Assembly (NCBI GenBank): GCA_023053685.1
Contig: JALIGW010000001.1
Span: forward strand, 226,212,434 to 226,276,433
Direction of reading: 5' to 3'
DNA length: 64,000 bases
From: Diadophis punctatus similis
Taxonomy: Eukaryota; Chordata; Lepidosauria; Squamata; Dipsadidae
In this document: in pieces, positions 48,642 through 59,493 of the stretch
Layout: each line of letters opens with the position of its first letter
Position numbering within the stretch: position 1 is the first letter of the stretch
Notes under the pieces: generated by a model
The model's database searches: none
The model's input: the letters and a program-made list of their open reading frames with translations, nothing else
What the model was told of the DNA's origin: nothing
Position numbers and translations under genes: made by a program

Positions 48642-48642
48642 A
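48434..48642. repeat. (GAAA)n/(GAA)n compound purine microsatellite
   Basis: GAAA repeats, then GGAA, then about 17 GAA units, then GAAA again, over about 209 bp of pure purine on the + strand. The long mirror-symmetric purine run could form triplex DNA. Confidence 0.95.
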
Positions 48643-49229
48643 TCATTACCAATGCTATGATGGAAATCACCAATTCAAAGACAAATATCACTTTGGAGCA
48701 AGGAAGCTGCTACAGCAGCAACAAATTAAACAGCACAAAGACAGGGATTCTCTCAATATCCCATTGTCCCTATTGACATTTAGTTGAATTCACTTTTAAA
48801 ATATATTATATGGCTCTCACTGAAATAAATTTCCAAATTTTTTGCTTTCATGGCTCTCTTAGTCAAAAAGGTTCCCGACCCCTGCTCTATAGGATACAAT
48901 TTCTCTAAATAGAAATACCAACACTTTGAAACTACTTTTAATATCTAAGCGAGCGTTTCCATCTTTTGCAAAGTAAATATATTTGTTACAACGCTACTCC
49001 TTTGAAAACTCGCTAACAAATATATTACTAATTGATGTCCACTGTTTATTACAAAGCGTCGAAATACCAGAAGAGGGGCTGACAGACACATTTCTAAATT
49101 ATACTAACAATGTGGCAGCCGGCAGCCCGTTTCAGTACCGTAAATACACGGCTCGGAAAATGCCTTTTGTGCCTTGTTAAGCCGGACGCAAATCACAAAT
49201 CAATCTCTTAGAGCAAGACATTTCTCCCG

Positions 49230-49487
49230 CCTTCCAGCTCTTCACGGTTGACGAGCCGCGTGCAAGTGCAGACTAGACGAATTGGAATGACAACGGCCGG
49301 TCGCGCGCTTGCTCCACGGAGACGCTGAGACCCTTCCCAGTCTCTTGGAACATTGGTGGCAACACGTACTCGCCCATTGGCGTGGCGTGGCGTGGCGCGC
49401 GCAATTTTGAAAAGCCCCCCCCCCGCATCACTCCAACGGTTCTCCCGCTAGAAAAAAGCTCTTGAAAAGCGATACCTGAGGGGAGGG

Positions 49488-49518
<31 letters not shown>

Positions 49519-49654
49519 GGGGGTGGGTAGCGTGTACGTGATAGGGAGGTTTACGGGTTTCTGAAGTCGTTACTTAGCGGGAAATGCAAACTGGCGTCGT
49601 ATGAATCTCCCGCTTTGTTGAGGGTGTGAAGTGGCGTATGCAGTACATGGTAGC
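49230..49654 (+). promoter_or_regulatory. CpG-rich presumptive promoter and 5' UTR of the SLC9C gene
   Basis: CpG density is elevated immediately upstream of the first coding exon. The block includes an inverted CCAAT box within CGCCCATTGGCG (about 49371-49382), GCGTGGCGTGGCGTGGCGCG and a (GA)n run at 49487-49514. There is no obvious TATA box, as expected of a CpG-type promoter. The transcription start cannot be placed. Confidence 0.6.
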
Positions 49655-49835
49655 ATGAATTCCTCAAACTTGAGCCTTGCTGTCACCGGCGCCATTGCCG
49701 ACGTTATTTCTCCGGGCTATGAAAATCAGCTTGATGGCAAAAACTTGGAAGATCGGTTTCATGACAAATTTCACATCATCCCTAAGGACAGACCGATAAT
49801 TCTGTTGGTAATGTGTGTGAGCTGCGCCTTGGGAG
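49655..49835 (+). CDS. SLC9C1: SLC9C-type sodium/proton exchanger, first coding exon
   Basis: The ATG at 49655 opens 60 codons plus one base, ending at donor GTAGGA (49836). The N-terminal 45 or so residues are hydrophilic (MNSSNLSLAVTGAIADVISP...). The exon then enters a hydrophobic segment RPIILLVMCVSCALG, the first half of the first membrane helix. The leftover G joins CC of the next exon to give alanine, continuing as GALLRTILKETKIP, which lines up with the start of the membrane domain of SLC9C1. SLC9C proteins are sperm exchangers with a transporter domain, a voltage sensor and a cyclic-nucleotide-binding domain. Choice between SLC9C1 and SLC9C2 is tentative. No other in-frame ATG precedes this one in the exon. 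Confidence 0.75.
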
Positions 49836-50156
49836 GTAGGAAGTCGGAGGTCTTCTCTTGGCTTTTGACGAAGCGCCCAGAAATATCTTTTAAACATGGC
49901 CTTGGGCGCTCGGGATCCTAAAAAGCAATAACTGAATCTTTGGCTTGGATGTACATTGTTACAATATGGGTTACTTATGGTTAGTGGACAATCCACATTA
50001 ATGAATGGTCAATGGATAAAACATATTAATAGTCACACAAAATGTCTTCAGATATTTAGAAATTGCAACACTCAGATTGAACAAAGCATTAGGCAAAATC
50101 AAGTGAGCCAAATTAAGGCTTAGTGGGTTACAGTATGCCAATTCAGTCTTCTAGTG

Positions 50157-50305
50157 CAGGGGTCTCCAACCTTGGGAACTTTAAGACTTGTGAACTTCAA
50201 CTCACAGAATTCCTCAGCCAGCTTTGGTTCCTTTGCTTTGCTGGCTGAGGAATTCTGTGAGTTGAAGTCCACAAGTCTTAAAGTTCCCAAGGTTGGAGAC
50301 CCCTG
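50157..50305. mobile_element. Palindromic hAT-like MITE, 149 bp
   Basis: CAGGGGTCTCCAACCTTGGG at the left is mirrored by CCCAAGGTTGGAGACCCCTG at the right, and nearly the whole element folds back on itself around 50231. Flanks (TTCTAGTG and TTAGTGGA) do not give a clean duplication. It is a sister of the MITE at 52454. Confidence 0.8.
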
Positions 50306-50943
50306 TTAGTGGATGGGTGTACTATTTTAGATTTCTGATGTAGATGTGTGTGGCCCTAAATGCAGTCTGAAACCAGAAAGATTGTTTAAAAATAGTATTA
50401 CATCACAATGTGTAATTGATGGCTGTGTTGTACATCCATCTGTCTATTTTATTTTAGACAGTGTTTTTTCTAAAATGCAAAAAGCTCTTAGAGCAGCTTG
50501 CAAATTATCAAATTTATAGGCTGATCATAGTGGTTTGAGGTGACTGAAGAGCTTACTAAACATTGAACAAATAAAATAGCAGCATATCCAAATTACAATA
50601 AGAAATATAAAAATATATGTAATGAATTAACAAAGAAAACAAAACAATTAAAATATCCTAAATGGATTAATTATAAAGTTTTCACTTGATACCAAACATT
50701 TCAAATTCAGCAGGAGGTGAGTTTTGTTGGGGAAATGTTAGAGAATCAAATGCTATAGCTGATGAGAGTATGTAGTTTGCAAAGCATATCATGTGGTTTA
50801 TTTAATCTGATTTTCTGGATTCTTGTGATACACAGAAGCATAAATTATCCACATTGGATGGATTTACATAACCTTGTGAGTACATGGATATTAATGCTTC
50901 TCTTTTGAAGGTGGAATTTTCAGCCACTTCCAGTAGGCTATAT

Positions 50944-52439
50944 AGGTAGTCCTTGAGATATAAAACACAATTGAAACTAGAATTTTGATTGCTAAGCAAG
51001 GGGGTTGTTAAGAAGTTATGCCCAATTTTACAATCTTTTTGCCATGGTTGTTAAGCAAATCACTGCAGTTAAGTGAATCTGGCTCCCCCCCCCCCCCATG
51101 ACTGCTTGACAGAAGCCAGCTGGGAGGGTAGCAAATGGTAATCACATGACTTCAGGATACTGCAACTGTCTTGATGTTCGTCCATCGTGTTCGAAGAGGA
51201 GCTTGACATCTATCAGGTTGTGTGCTGTTTACGATGTGTCCGCAGGTGGCTGGTAAGGCCTATACGGGCACAAAATGTTTTGCCACTTGTTGGGCAGACG
51301 TGTGGGCACCATTGTCGCAGCATTTGCAGCTCTGGCTTTGTGGAGTGCTCGCTTTTCTTCTGCTATGGCTGTTCTTCTGTCCTCAGATATTTGGCAGCCT
51401 TGGTGGATCAGCATGCGCCACGTTGATTGATCTTGTGCCAGAGTTTCCCAGGAGGTGGTGTCGATATCGAGGGACTTGAAGGTGGCTTTCAACGAGTCTT
51501 TATCGCTTCCTTTGTCCCCTCTGCGATCGCTTTCCTTTAGACAGTTCACCATAGAAGAGCTGTTTAGGGATGTGATGGTCTGGCATCCTTGCAACATGGC
51601 CTGCCCAGCGTGTCTGGGCTTTCATCAGCAGGGTGGGAATTGATGGCAGGCCTGCTCTGGAGAGGACTTCTGTGTCTGGCACCTTATCCTGCCACCGGAT
51701 CCTCAGAATTCTACGGAGGCAGGTCCTGTGGAAGTGGTTCAATTGCCTAGCATGCCTCCTGTATACAGTCCAAGTCTCATTGGCATACATGAGGGTAGTT
51801 AGCACTACTGCTCGGTAGACTTTGAGCTTTGTAGCAAGGCTTATTCCACGGCGGTCCCACACGTTGGTCAATAATCTGCCAAATGCAGAACTTGCCTTGG
51901 CGATTCTGCAGTTGACCTCAATGTCAATTGTCACTGCACGGGAGAGGGTGCTGCCAAGTATGTAAATTGTTCCACTGCTTGCAGCTTTTGTCCCTTCGCT
52001 GTGATGGTGGGCTCTTGGTATTTGGCTTTCGGAGCTGGCTGATGCATCACCTCGGTCTTCTTTATGTTGATAAGGAGACCAGAGTTGTCGCATGCTGCTG
52101 CAAATTTGTCTACACTGGCTTGCATTTCCTGCTCTTATCCAGCATTCAGGGCACAGTCATCAGCAAAGAGAAGGTCACATAGCACAGTCTCCTTTATCTT
52201 GGTGACAGTCTGGAGTCTTCGCAGGTTGAACAGTTTCCCATCGGTCCTGTATCTCAGGCTAACTCCCAAGGAACTATTCTGGAAGGCATCTGACAGCAAC
52301 TGTCTTAAATACATGCTGGTTGCCAAGTGCTCAAATTTTGATCACATGATCATGTGACTGCTGTGATAGTTGTCACTTTTTTGACTGCCATTGTAACTGA
52401 ACAATCACTAAATGAATGGTTGTGAGTCAAGGACTACCT
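50944..52439. mobile_element. AGGTAGTCC-family MITE interrupted by a LINE
   Basis: The left part 50944-51172 starts AGGTAGTCCTTGAGATATAA and contains GGTAATCACATGACTTCAGG. The right part 52296-52439 contains TTGATCACATGATCATGTGA and ends TGAGTCAAGGACTACCT. The two parts are contiguous in uninterrupted copies of the family. They are separated here by the LINE at 51173-52295, showing the MITE was resident first. Confidence 0.8.
51173..52295 (-). mobile_element. 5'-truncated LINE inserted in a MITE, clade unresolved
   Basis: An 11-bp direct repeat GCAACTGTCTT (51162-51172 and 52296-52306) flanks the insertion. On the minus strand it encodes, in several frames, the latter part of a non-LTR RT: LCDLLFADDCALNAG with the catalytic FADD (about 52150-52200), NIKKTEVMHQPAPKAKYQEP, then RIAKASSAFGRLLTNVWDRR, TKLKVYRAVVLTTLMYANET, and the C-terminal RWAGHVARMPDHHIPKQLFY with FYGELSKGKRS. 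Frame changes near 52125 and 51970-52090 plus one in-frame stop break it. It differs clearly from the CR1/L3 LINEs here. Similar C-terminal sequences are familiar from aquatic invertebrates and fishes, but I cannot name the clade. Confidence 0.85.
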
Positions 52440-52453
52440 GCATTGAATTAAAG

Positions 52454-52588
52454 CAGGGGTCCCCAAACTTGGCAACATTAAGACTTGTGGACTTCAACTC
52501 CCAGAATTCTCCAGCCAGCTATGCTGGCTGGAGAATTCTGGGAGTTGAAGTCCACAAGTCTTAAAGTTGCCAAGTTTGAAGACCTCTG
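52454..52588. mobile_element. Palindromic hAT-like MITE, 135 bp
   Basis: The exact 8-bp duplication AATTAAAG (52446-52453 and 52589-52596) flanks a foldback unit. CAGGGGTCCCCAAACTTGGC and GACTTGTGGACTTCAACTCC are mirrored by GGAGTTGAAGTCCACAAGTC and GCCAAGTTTGAAGACCTCTG. The centre is GCTATGCTGGC near 52521. Confidence 0.9.
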
Positions 52589-52596
52589 AATTAAAG

Positions 52597-53683
52597 TAAA
52601 GAGATGGCTATATAACGCAATTGACAATTAAACATTGCAATTTAATACCATAAAAAATTGGTTTCAGATCACATTTAGGACATACCGTAGTCCCTTCCAT
52701 AGATGGCTGTACTTTGTTCTCTAGATTCCATGTTTGGTCAAGCTGGTGGGCAAATGCTCTGATGTTACAACTTCAGTTCCTCTCAGATGAAATGCATTAT
52801 CTTGATTCCCTTCAGTCTGGATTTAGAACTTGTTTTGATATGAAGACAAATAATCCTGCTGAATAATTTGTAGGAAAAAGATGGATAATAAGCCTCCCCC
52901 CATTCCTGCTTCTCTGCAGCTTTTGTGACTGTTAATCAAGGCTGTGCAAATCCTTTGAAGGAAGTGTTTTTGAATGCATATATTTTTTTTCTGATGTTTG
53001 TATAACATACCTATTAGTTTTGCATTCCTGCTTAAATACTCTGAATTGCCTTCTTAAATTTTATAATCTACTTCATAAATACGTGGATTCATTTCTTATT
53101 TTAAAACAGTGACTACCATATTGTGTTATACAGATTGTTAACAATTTAAAATGAAGGGAAAAAACGGGCTTTCCTCCCTTGTTTTACTCCTGCCTCATAT
53201 TCTTTGCCTAAATGTCAGTAATAAGGTAAACGTGTTAGGAATGGGGGGAAGAGCCATGTTCAAACTACTACTAAGCTGGGTATCCTTGGATTAGTTGAAA
53301 CATCAGATGGCTTTAGCATCTTTTCCAACTAAAACATTTTATTAAAAGGATACATTTTTGTGGACTGCAGCTCATTTCATTAGATGTACAGAGTGCCTGA
53401 ACTTCTGTACGATTTAAATGTGGATGGGTTATGGAGAATGCAGGTTGCACGTCAGACACATTATCTATCAATTAATAATTGTAATGTGTTAAAACCCAAT
53501 GTGTTTATTAAGATCATTTGTGATTGCCTGTAACTTTTGATATGTAAGTAACTTCAGCAATCTCTGGCTGAATTGTGTTAGTCTCATATGTCTTTTAATA
53601 AGATTTGCTAATTGTAAATGTTACTATCATGTTGTTGTTTTTTTGCCATCATAGACTATTATGCTCTCTATAGGGTCTTGGAT
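52597..53683. other. Intron/intergenic, no recognised feature
   Basis: AT-rich sequence within the first intron of the SLC9C gene. Nothing recognised. Confidence 0.4.
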
Positions 53684-53685
53684 TA

Positions 53686-54663
53686 CCGTATTTTTCGGAG
53701 TATAAGACGCACCGCAGTATAAGACGCACCTTAGTTTTGGGGGAGGAAAACAAGGAAAAAAGGCCTCTGCCTCCCAGCAATTTGCCAAACAGCAAACAGT
53801 ACAGATGATATACACTGTCTGCTGTGTATTTCTGTGCATGTGTGCCTGACCCATAGAAATGGCAAAGATTGGAGAAATGTACATTTATGGCAGTATATTA
53901 ATCCCAGAAAGTTTTCTTAAATGTAATCACACTAACTCCTCCCAATTATTTAAATAGATCTACTCCAAACATGACTAAGTCAGGGTTTCTCAGCTGCCTT
54001 CTTTTAATACTAATACTTAATACTAAAACAGGACATTTCAGATTATACTTTTACAGATCTTTAAAATTGATGTGGCTTTCTGGAAGTATTCTCTGCTATT
54101 TAAAAGAAGATACAATAGCACTGGGCCTCTTCAGAGCAAGCATTTATTTTTAAAAGCTTCTTCATTTTGTTAAGTTGTCTAGAACAATAATAAAGCAGTC
54201 TTTAAAAAATAAGTCTAATAATTTGAACACTCTACAAACATTTAACAAAATAACATTGACAGAATGTGTCTCTACCTAGGATAGAACTCACAACCTCCTG
54301 ATTGTGAGGCAAGAGCTCTATCTGTGAGCCATAGCAGCTCTAGCTTGCCTTCTTGCAATTTCAGCAGTCTAATATTGCCAGCAGTTTATCTCCCAGCAAT
54401 TTGTCACATTACAGCCACCGTAGTTAGTTTCATTTTACCACGTGGCTTGCAAGCCTGTCAGCTGTAGGTCGGGAGGCAGTTTATCTCTTCTTGTGCTCTT
54501 CTTGTGCTTTGCCCTGTTTGCTGCAAAGAGGTAAATTGCTGGCAGGCAGAGGCCAAAGGGTGGGAGTGGCTGGGTGGGGCTACATTCGGTGTATAAGACG
54601 CACCCAGGTTTTCACCCTCTTTTTGAGGGTAAAAAGGTGCGTCTTATACTCCGAAAAATACGG
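53686..54663. mobile_element. Tc1/mariner-like TIR element (copy B) with nested SINE
   Basis: Flanking TA dinucleotides (53684-53685 and 54664-54665) bound the near-perfect inverted termini CCGTATTTTTCGGAGTATAA and its complement, which extend inward through GACGCACC. No transposase. A minus-strand SINE fragment lies inside at 54268-54343. Confidence 0.88.
54268..54343 (-). mobile_element. tRNA-derived SINE head fragment
   Basis: On the minus strand it reads AGATAGAGCTCTTGCCTCAC then AGGTTGTGAGTTCTATCCTA, the same tRNA-like head as the SINE at 18004. It lacks the CR1-like tail. Confidence 0.7.
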
Positions 54664-54833
54664 TAGTCACTGTCATTATTCATTAGCATTCATAAGCATT
54701 AGTTATGATAAATGTAGGGGCTAATAAAGTCTGCAGAAAATTGCAATAAAATGACACTTTGCACAAGGTAACGATCATATAATGCAATCTCTGTAATTGC
54801 ACTATGCCATCGTGCATATTTTATCATTAGCTT

Positions 54834-56250
54834 CAGGGGTGAAATGCTACCGGTTCGGGAGAACCGATAGCGGAGATGTGGCCTGGGTCGCTGAACCAGT
54901 AGCGACCGCTGGCTGGCCACATCCCTGAACCGGACCCCTGGTTGTGCCCAGTCTCTGCTCTGCAGCTTGTCTGCCTGAAGCGCTGCGCCCATGATCTGCC
55001 TTCCAGGTAAGCCTGCGAAGTCGCGGCATACCTAGCTGCCCCTGTCCCCCCCCACCGTCCCAGCCTGCCTTCCCTACTCCATTCCCCACGACTGCAGCCC
55101 TGACATGCTTGCCTGCCTTCCACGCGGCCTTCTTGGTGTTCCCCTGGCCAGTTTGTGAAGGCAGGCAAGCGGAAGGCCATGTGGAAGGCAGGCAAGCATG
55201 TCAGGCCGCGGGGAAGGGAGCTAGCAGCCTATTCCCTTCCCCGCAGTCCTGCCATGCTTGCCTGCCTTCCACGTGGCCTTCCCGGCGGTCCCCCACGCCT
55301 GCTTGTCTTCCAAGGTCGGCGTCCAGCCTGGACAGTGGCTGTGCGGGTGGCCCTTGGTGAAGACGCAGCCGCTGCTCTGGGGCTGAGAGGGGCGGCAGAG
55401 GTGGTGGTGGTGCTCTGGGAGGGCAGGTGCCAGGCTGATGTCCCGGGGCTGCCGCCATCAGCCTTACCAATGCGCTGGGTCTGTTGGAATTGATGGGCAT
55501 GCTGAATATGCTTGCGGAGGATCTAGAAGGTAAGCTGACGTTGGCGGCGGGTAGGGGAGGGAGACCCACTACGCTCGGCCTCGGGGGGACATGGTGAGGC
55601 TCGCTCGCCTTTTGGGCCTGCCGCGCTCGGCTTCCGCGATCGGCTTCCGTGGGGCCTTTGGCCGATTGCCACCCGCTTGCCTTCCCCCCTGCCTCAGGTC
55701 CCGCTCCCTGCATCCAGCCCATGACGGGGCCACCCGAAGGGCAGGGTGTGCTCTGCTGCTGGTGCTGGCACCATGGCCGTGCAGGAAAACTCCCCGGCGC
55801 GCACAGTTTCTGAATGGTGGAGAGCCCAGGCAAGCTCTGCCCCCACCGCCGCCGCTGCTGCTGGGCGCGTCTGCGCAGGAGAACTCCCCGGGAAGGGCTT
55901 CATCTATGTGCCCAGACCAGGGTGTGTGTGTGTGAGAGAGAGGGGGGGGGAAGGGGGAGAGAGAGACAAGAAAGAGAAAAAGAAAGAGAAAAAGGAAGGA
56001 AGAGAGAGAGAGAGAAAAAAGAAAAGAGAGAGACAAAGAAAGAAAGAGAAAGGAAGGAAGGAAGGAAGGAAGGAAGAGAGAGAGAGAGACAAGAAAGAAA
56101 GAGAAAGAAAACTTATGACCACAATTGAAGCCAAGAGCGTTGTTAAGTGAGTTTCACCACATTTTACAAGTTGGCCACGCCCACCCAGTCACATGACCAC
56201 CAAGCCACGCCCACAGAACCGGTAGGGAAAATTTTTGGATTTCACCACTG
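54834..56250. mobile_element. GC-rich non-autonomous hAT-like element, 1417 bp
   Basis: The exact 8-bp duplication ATTAGCTT (54826-54833 and 56251-56258) flanks termini CAGGGGTGAAATGCTACCGG and ...GGATTTCACCACTG. The interior is GC-rich. It carries three copies, in both orientations, of a block with ATGCTTGCCTGCCTTCCACG (about 55107, 55167 and 55253), a possible captured exon end at 55441-55529, and a long purine-rich array. Its right end contains GGTTCTGTGGGCGTGG in antisense, shared with elements 3666 and 58508. No transposase. Confidence 0.88.
55929..56109. repeat. Purine-rich GA/GAAA/GGAA array
   Basis: About 180 bp of almost pure purine on the + strand, after a short (TG)n run at 55921-55932. 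Open frames across it encode lysine/glutamate/arginine runs and are not genes. Confidence 0.9.
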
Positions 56251-56258
56251 ATTAGCTT

Positions 56259-58507
56259 CCCTTCGCCATCTCTTTGGATGACCAAAAGAGAGGTAGGGAG
56301 AACCACATGTGCTGTCTTTTATTACTTGAAAGAAAGATGGAGTATAAATGCTGTGGTTAACATAGCAATTTATTGCTTTAGTGGAACAGTTTAATGTACA
56401 TTTTGCTTTTGTGATACATGAATCTGTTCAGAACTGTCACCTAAATTATATTGCCTTTCTATTAAAATTGATGTTAAAATTTTGTAAATTATGATTTTAC
56501 AAAGCAATTCTTAGAACACTGAAACTTAGTATTAGAATGATCTGGCCTTTCGGATGTCAGTTTTTCAAAAATCTCTTATTTGTAGTACATTATACCAATG
56601 AAATGGGCTTGGAGCTTCAGATGTAATTAGGATAATATTTGTAGAGTGTTAGTACAGTCACTGTGTGTAATTGCAATCACTCAGTTTGACAGCATGCAAA
56701 GTGTAAAGAGACCTGATTTGTAGAGAAATAAAATGCAACTTTCTCCATGAAGAATTGCAGTATTTCCATATTTCAGCAAAATTAATAAAAATATAGAAAA
56801 TAGTTTACTAATGATTGCACTACAGTGTATAAGCATGCTATTTTAAAAATTAATGGCAGCAGATGTCTTCATTTTCTAGACAACCTTTTTAAAAATAGAT
56901 TTTCAGCACAGTTGATAGAGTATGTGCCATCAGATCAATGTTGACTCTTTGTGACCAGATGGATAAATTATTTTCCTTGACGACCGGTCCCTAACCTGAT
57001 CTTTCAGGATTTCATGATTCATTGTGTGAATTCAGCCCTTATGGGTTGTTAAATAATACGTTAAATAATGTGTATAGTGAATCTATTGTGCTTTATGCAG
57101 CAAATCATCTAATCCATTGCTTAATGTAATGAGTAAATACATTCTGTGAAGATAACCCCTTTGATTATCTTTTAGCATGCTGAATAAATTATAATTTATG
57201 ATGTAATGCAGTATGTGAACCAGCCTTATAATAGACAAGGTGCTTCCAGATGTGGAGAGCCTGTTCAATGTACAGTAATTATACCATGACTTTGTTCTAT
57301 AACGGCACACCAAATATTCCAGCAATGGATTTTTAATGGCTCCTTTAAAGAGAAAGATTCAGCAGGTTCCTGTAGTCTTCAATGTACAATAGGTTACTTA
57401 GCGACTATTTGAAATTATGATAGAACACCCCCCTTGCCAAATGTACATATGACCCAGTTTTAAAGTTAAAGCTTCTGCTTATCAGCTATAGGCTCCCTTG
57501 CATGGCTGAGTGGTTGACTTGGGTGCAAGCCAAGGCCTGGAGTGACCCTGAGGGAGAGGACCACTGGATGCCTTAGGTAGAAGAAGTCTTGGGAAGCTCA
57601 GGGCATGCATGCATGGGCCTGTGCTAGGCCTCCAAAGGCCTCCTCCACCCCTGAGGCACCCTGTGCTCCAATTAATGACCTGCACTTTCGTTTAATGATT
57701 GCATTGGGGAAAGCAGGATTGGGGAGGTTGTTAAGTGAGATGCTTCACAATGGCTGTCGCAACATGCAACTGTAATGGGCAGACTCCATTAAGGTCATAA
57801 GTCAAAGACTTATGACAAAGTATATGCATTATAATAATATGGCAATAGGGGAAAATTTGGCAAAATAAAAAAAATATTGTTTTCATACTTATTTCTTTAA
57901 AAAGTCAATTTAAATTTTTGTTTGTCTGCTATTGCTGTATTGAGAAACTTCTGATAATTTTTAATACATATATTCATATTAGGCTTTTTCTTTATTTGCC
58001 ATGAACAGAATTCAGAGTTATTGATTGTTTTATTTCTAGGCTTACTAGTTATTATGTTTTAGTATATCAAATATAGTTATTTATTCACAAATATAAAATA
58101 AGAGCAGTAGTTTAGCTTTCTAAGTAGAAATGCAATTTGCTTACAACATGAGCAATATTTTTTCTTCATCTCCTGTCCTGCATCATGATTCTGTAAGAAA
58201 AAGAAATCAATTAGATTTTTTTTAAATAGAGGTTTTATAAACAGAAAAATAAGAGATGTAACTTATACTTTGATTCTGTAGTAATATTTCTGAAGATAAA
58301 ATTCATCTGTGGTGTTATACCTGTACTAATCAACTGCAATACACCCTGTTTATTTTTGGATCTATTTCGGAGAGCTTTAAAATGTTTCCTGATTCAGGAA
58401 CCAAGTAACTGATTTTTTATATGCTATTCAGATCATCATCAGATTAGTTTCCATTGCCATGTGAGGTGAAATGGGTAAACACTCGAGAGATTATCTTGGT
58501 GATAGCA
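56259..58507. other. First intron of SLC9C gene, mostly unrecognised
   Basis: AT-rich sequence. Around 56930-57020 a block with CCATCAGATCAATGTTGACT may be an old LINE or SINE scrap. Around 57386-57812 there are traces of the AGGTAGTCC MITE family (GGTTACTTAGCGACTATTTG; GTCATAAGTCAAAGACTTA). No exon is evident. Confidence 0.4.
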
Positions 58508-58768
58508 CAGTGGTGAAATCCAATTTTTTTTACTACCGGTTCTGTGGGCGTGGCTTGGTGGGCGTGGCAGGGGAAGGATACTGCAAAATCTCCATTCCCA
58601 CCTCACTCCAGGGGAAGGATACTTCAAAATCTCCATACCTACCCCACTCTGGGGCCAGCCAGAGGTGGTATTTGCTGGTTCTCCAAACTACTCAAAATTT
58701 CCGCTACCGGTTCTCTGAACTACTCAAAATTTCCGCTACCGGTTCTTCAGAACCTGTCAGAACCTGCT
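58508..58768. mobile_element. Truncated hAT-like element related to 3666
   Basis: Starts CAGTGGTGAAATCCAATTTT, then CTACCGGTTCTGTGGGCGTG and GGAAGGATACTGCAAAATCT. It contains a local duplication of ACTACTCAAAATTTCCGCTA and stops at CAGAACCTGCTGG without the expected CACCACTG end. Confidence 0.75.
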
Positions 58769-59069
58769 GGCATCTTTATTGTACAAGACTTTCTGATTCA
58801 TTGGGCACAAAGCAAAACCTTTTCCAAACTGTTGCTTTTGTTCTTATTTTATTTTGTTTCATTGTAGCTTAGACTACATTAATGCTTCTTTGATATTAAC
58901 TGCACTAATTACATGTTTGTTACTTCAATTAGCTCAGAAAGCTTAAAATTTATTTGAATGTTGCATATGAATTATTGCTGATTCAAAAATGCTATTCTCA
59001 TTTAAAACATAGATACTGCCTTAAGATTCAGGACAAAATTACATATTTAATGGTAATATTTTCTTTCAG

Positions 59070-59170
59070 CCTTATTACGAACTATTTTGAAGGAAACAAA
59101 AATCCCTATTCTTGTAATTATATTCCTGGTTGGACTTATTCTTGGAATAGTAGCCCATTTTTCACAAAAG
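59070..59170 (+). CDS. SLC9C1: SLC9C-type exchanger, second coding exon
   Basis: The exon is 101 bases between acceptor TTTCTTTCAG (59060-59069) and donor GTACAG (59171). It contributes two bases completing alanine and then 33 codons: LLRTILKETKIPILVIIFLV GLILGIV and a hydrophilic end AHFSQK. The hydrophobic run is one membrane helix. The pattern, a charged loop followed by P-I/V-rich helix with G-L-x-x-G, fits the second helix of the SLC9C transporter domain. Phases with the previous (phase 1) and next (phase 0) exons agree, so the three exons form one open frame of 136 codons. Confidence 0.8.
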
Positions 59171-59215
59171 GTACAGTATTAAAATAGTAATATATAGAGA
59201 ATCAGGGAATATATA

Positions 59216-59450
59216 GCAATAGCAATAGCACTTAGACTTATATACCATTTCATAGTGCTTTACAGCCCTCTCTAAGAGGTTTACAGAGTCAGCATATTGC
59301 CCCCAACAATCATTTTACCCACCTCGGAAGGATGGAAGGCTGAGTCAACCTTGAGCCTGGTGAGATTCGATCTGCCAAACTGCTGGCAGCCGGTGATCAG
59401 CAGAAGTAGCCTGCAGTACTGCACTCTAGCTACTGCGCCACCGCATCTCA
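59216..59450 (-). mobile_element. tRNA-derived SINE (GGTGGCGCAGT head)
   Basis: The minus strand begins GAGATGCGGTGGCGCAGTAG, has B-box-like CAGATCGAATCTCACC, the CTTCCATCCTTCCGAGGTGG landmark and ends GGTATATAAGTCTAAGTGC plus (TATTGC)n. It is the same family as 61188-61434 in the opposite orientation, with a different simple tail. Confidence 0.85.
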
Positions 59451-59493
59451 GTATCTTATTACAGTTTATAAATAGGCATTGTAGATTAATCTA

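Larger units (their letters stand above)
47286..48884. mobile_element. hAT-like element with nested GC-rich insert
   Basis: The exact 8-bp duplication CTCTATAG (47278-47285 and 48885-48892) flanks the perfect terminal pair CAGGGGTCGGGAACC and GGTTCCCGACCCCTG. Just inside are GGCTCGCGAGCCAGATGTGG on the left and CATGGCTCTCTTAGTCAAAA on the right. At 47353 a second start CAGGGGTGAAATCCTCCCGG, resembling the element at 54834, begins a nested insertion whose right end is not clear. The interior holds a large inverted repeat (47638-48332) and a GAAA array. Total 1599 bp, no transposase. Confidence 0.88.

Noticed and set aside
48245..48787. 180-codon frame with long lysine/glutamate/arginine runs, and a shifted 157-codon companion
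   Set aside because: It is a translation of the GAAA/GAA microsatellite and the GC-rich inverted repeat inside a hAT element. No domain and no conserved start.
3144..49654. Search for a galanin exon or other TESMIN neighbours known from mammals
   Set aside because: No galanin-like peptide coding (GWTLNSAGYLL pattern) or CPT1A-like exon was seen on either strand.
55201..56150. Frames of 104-210 codons on both strands, including a KERE-rich one
   Set aside because: They lie in a GC-rich transposon and a purine array. Only the short 55441-55529 segment was kept as a weak exon candidate.
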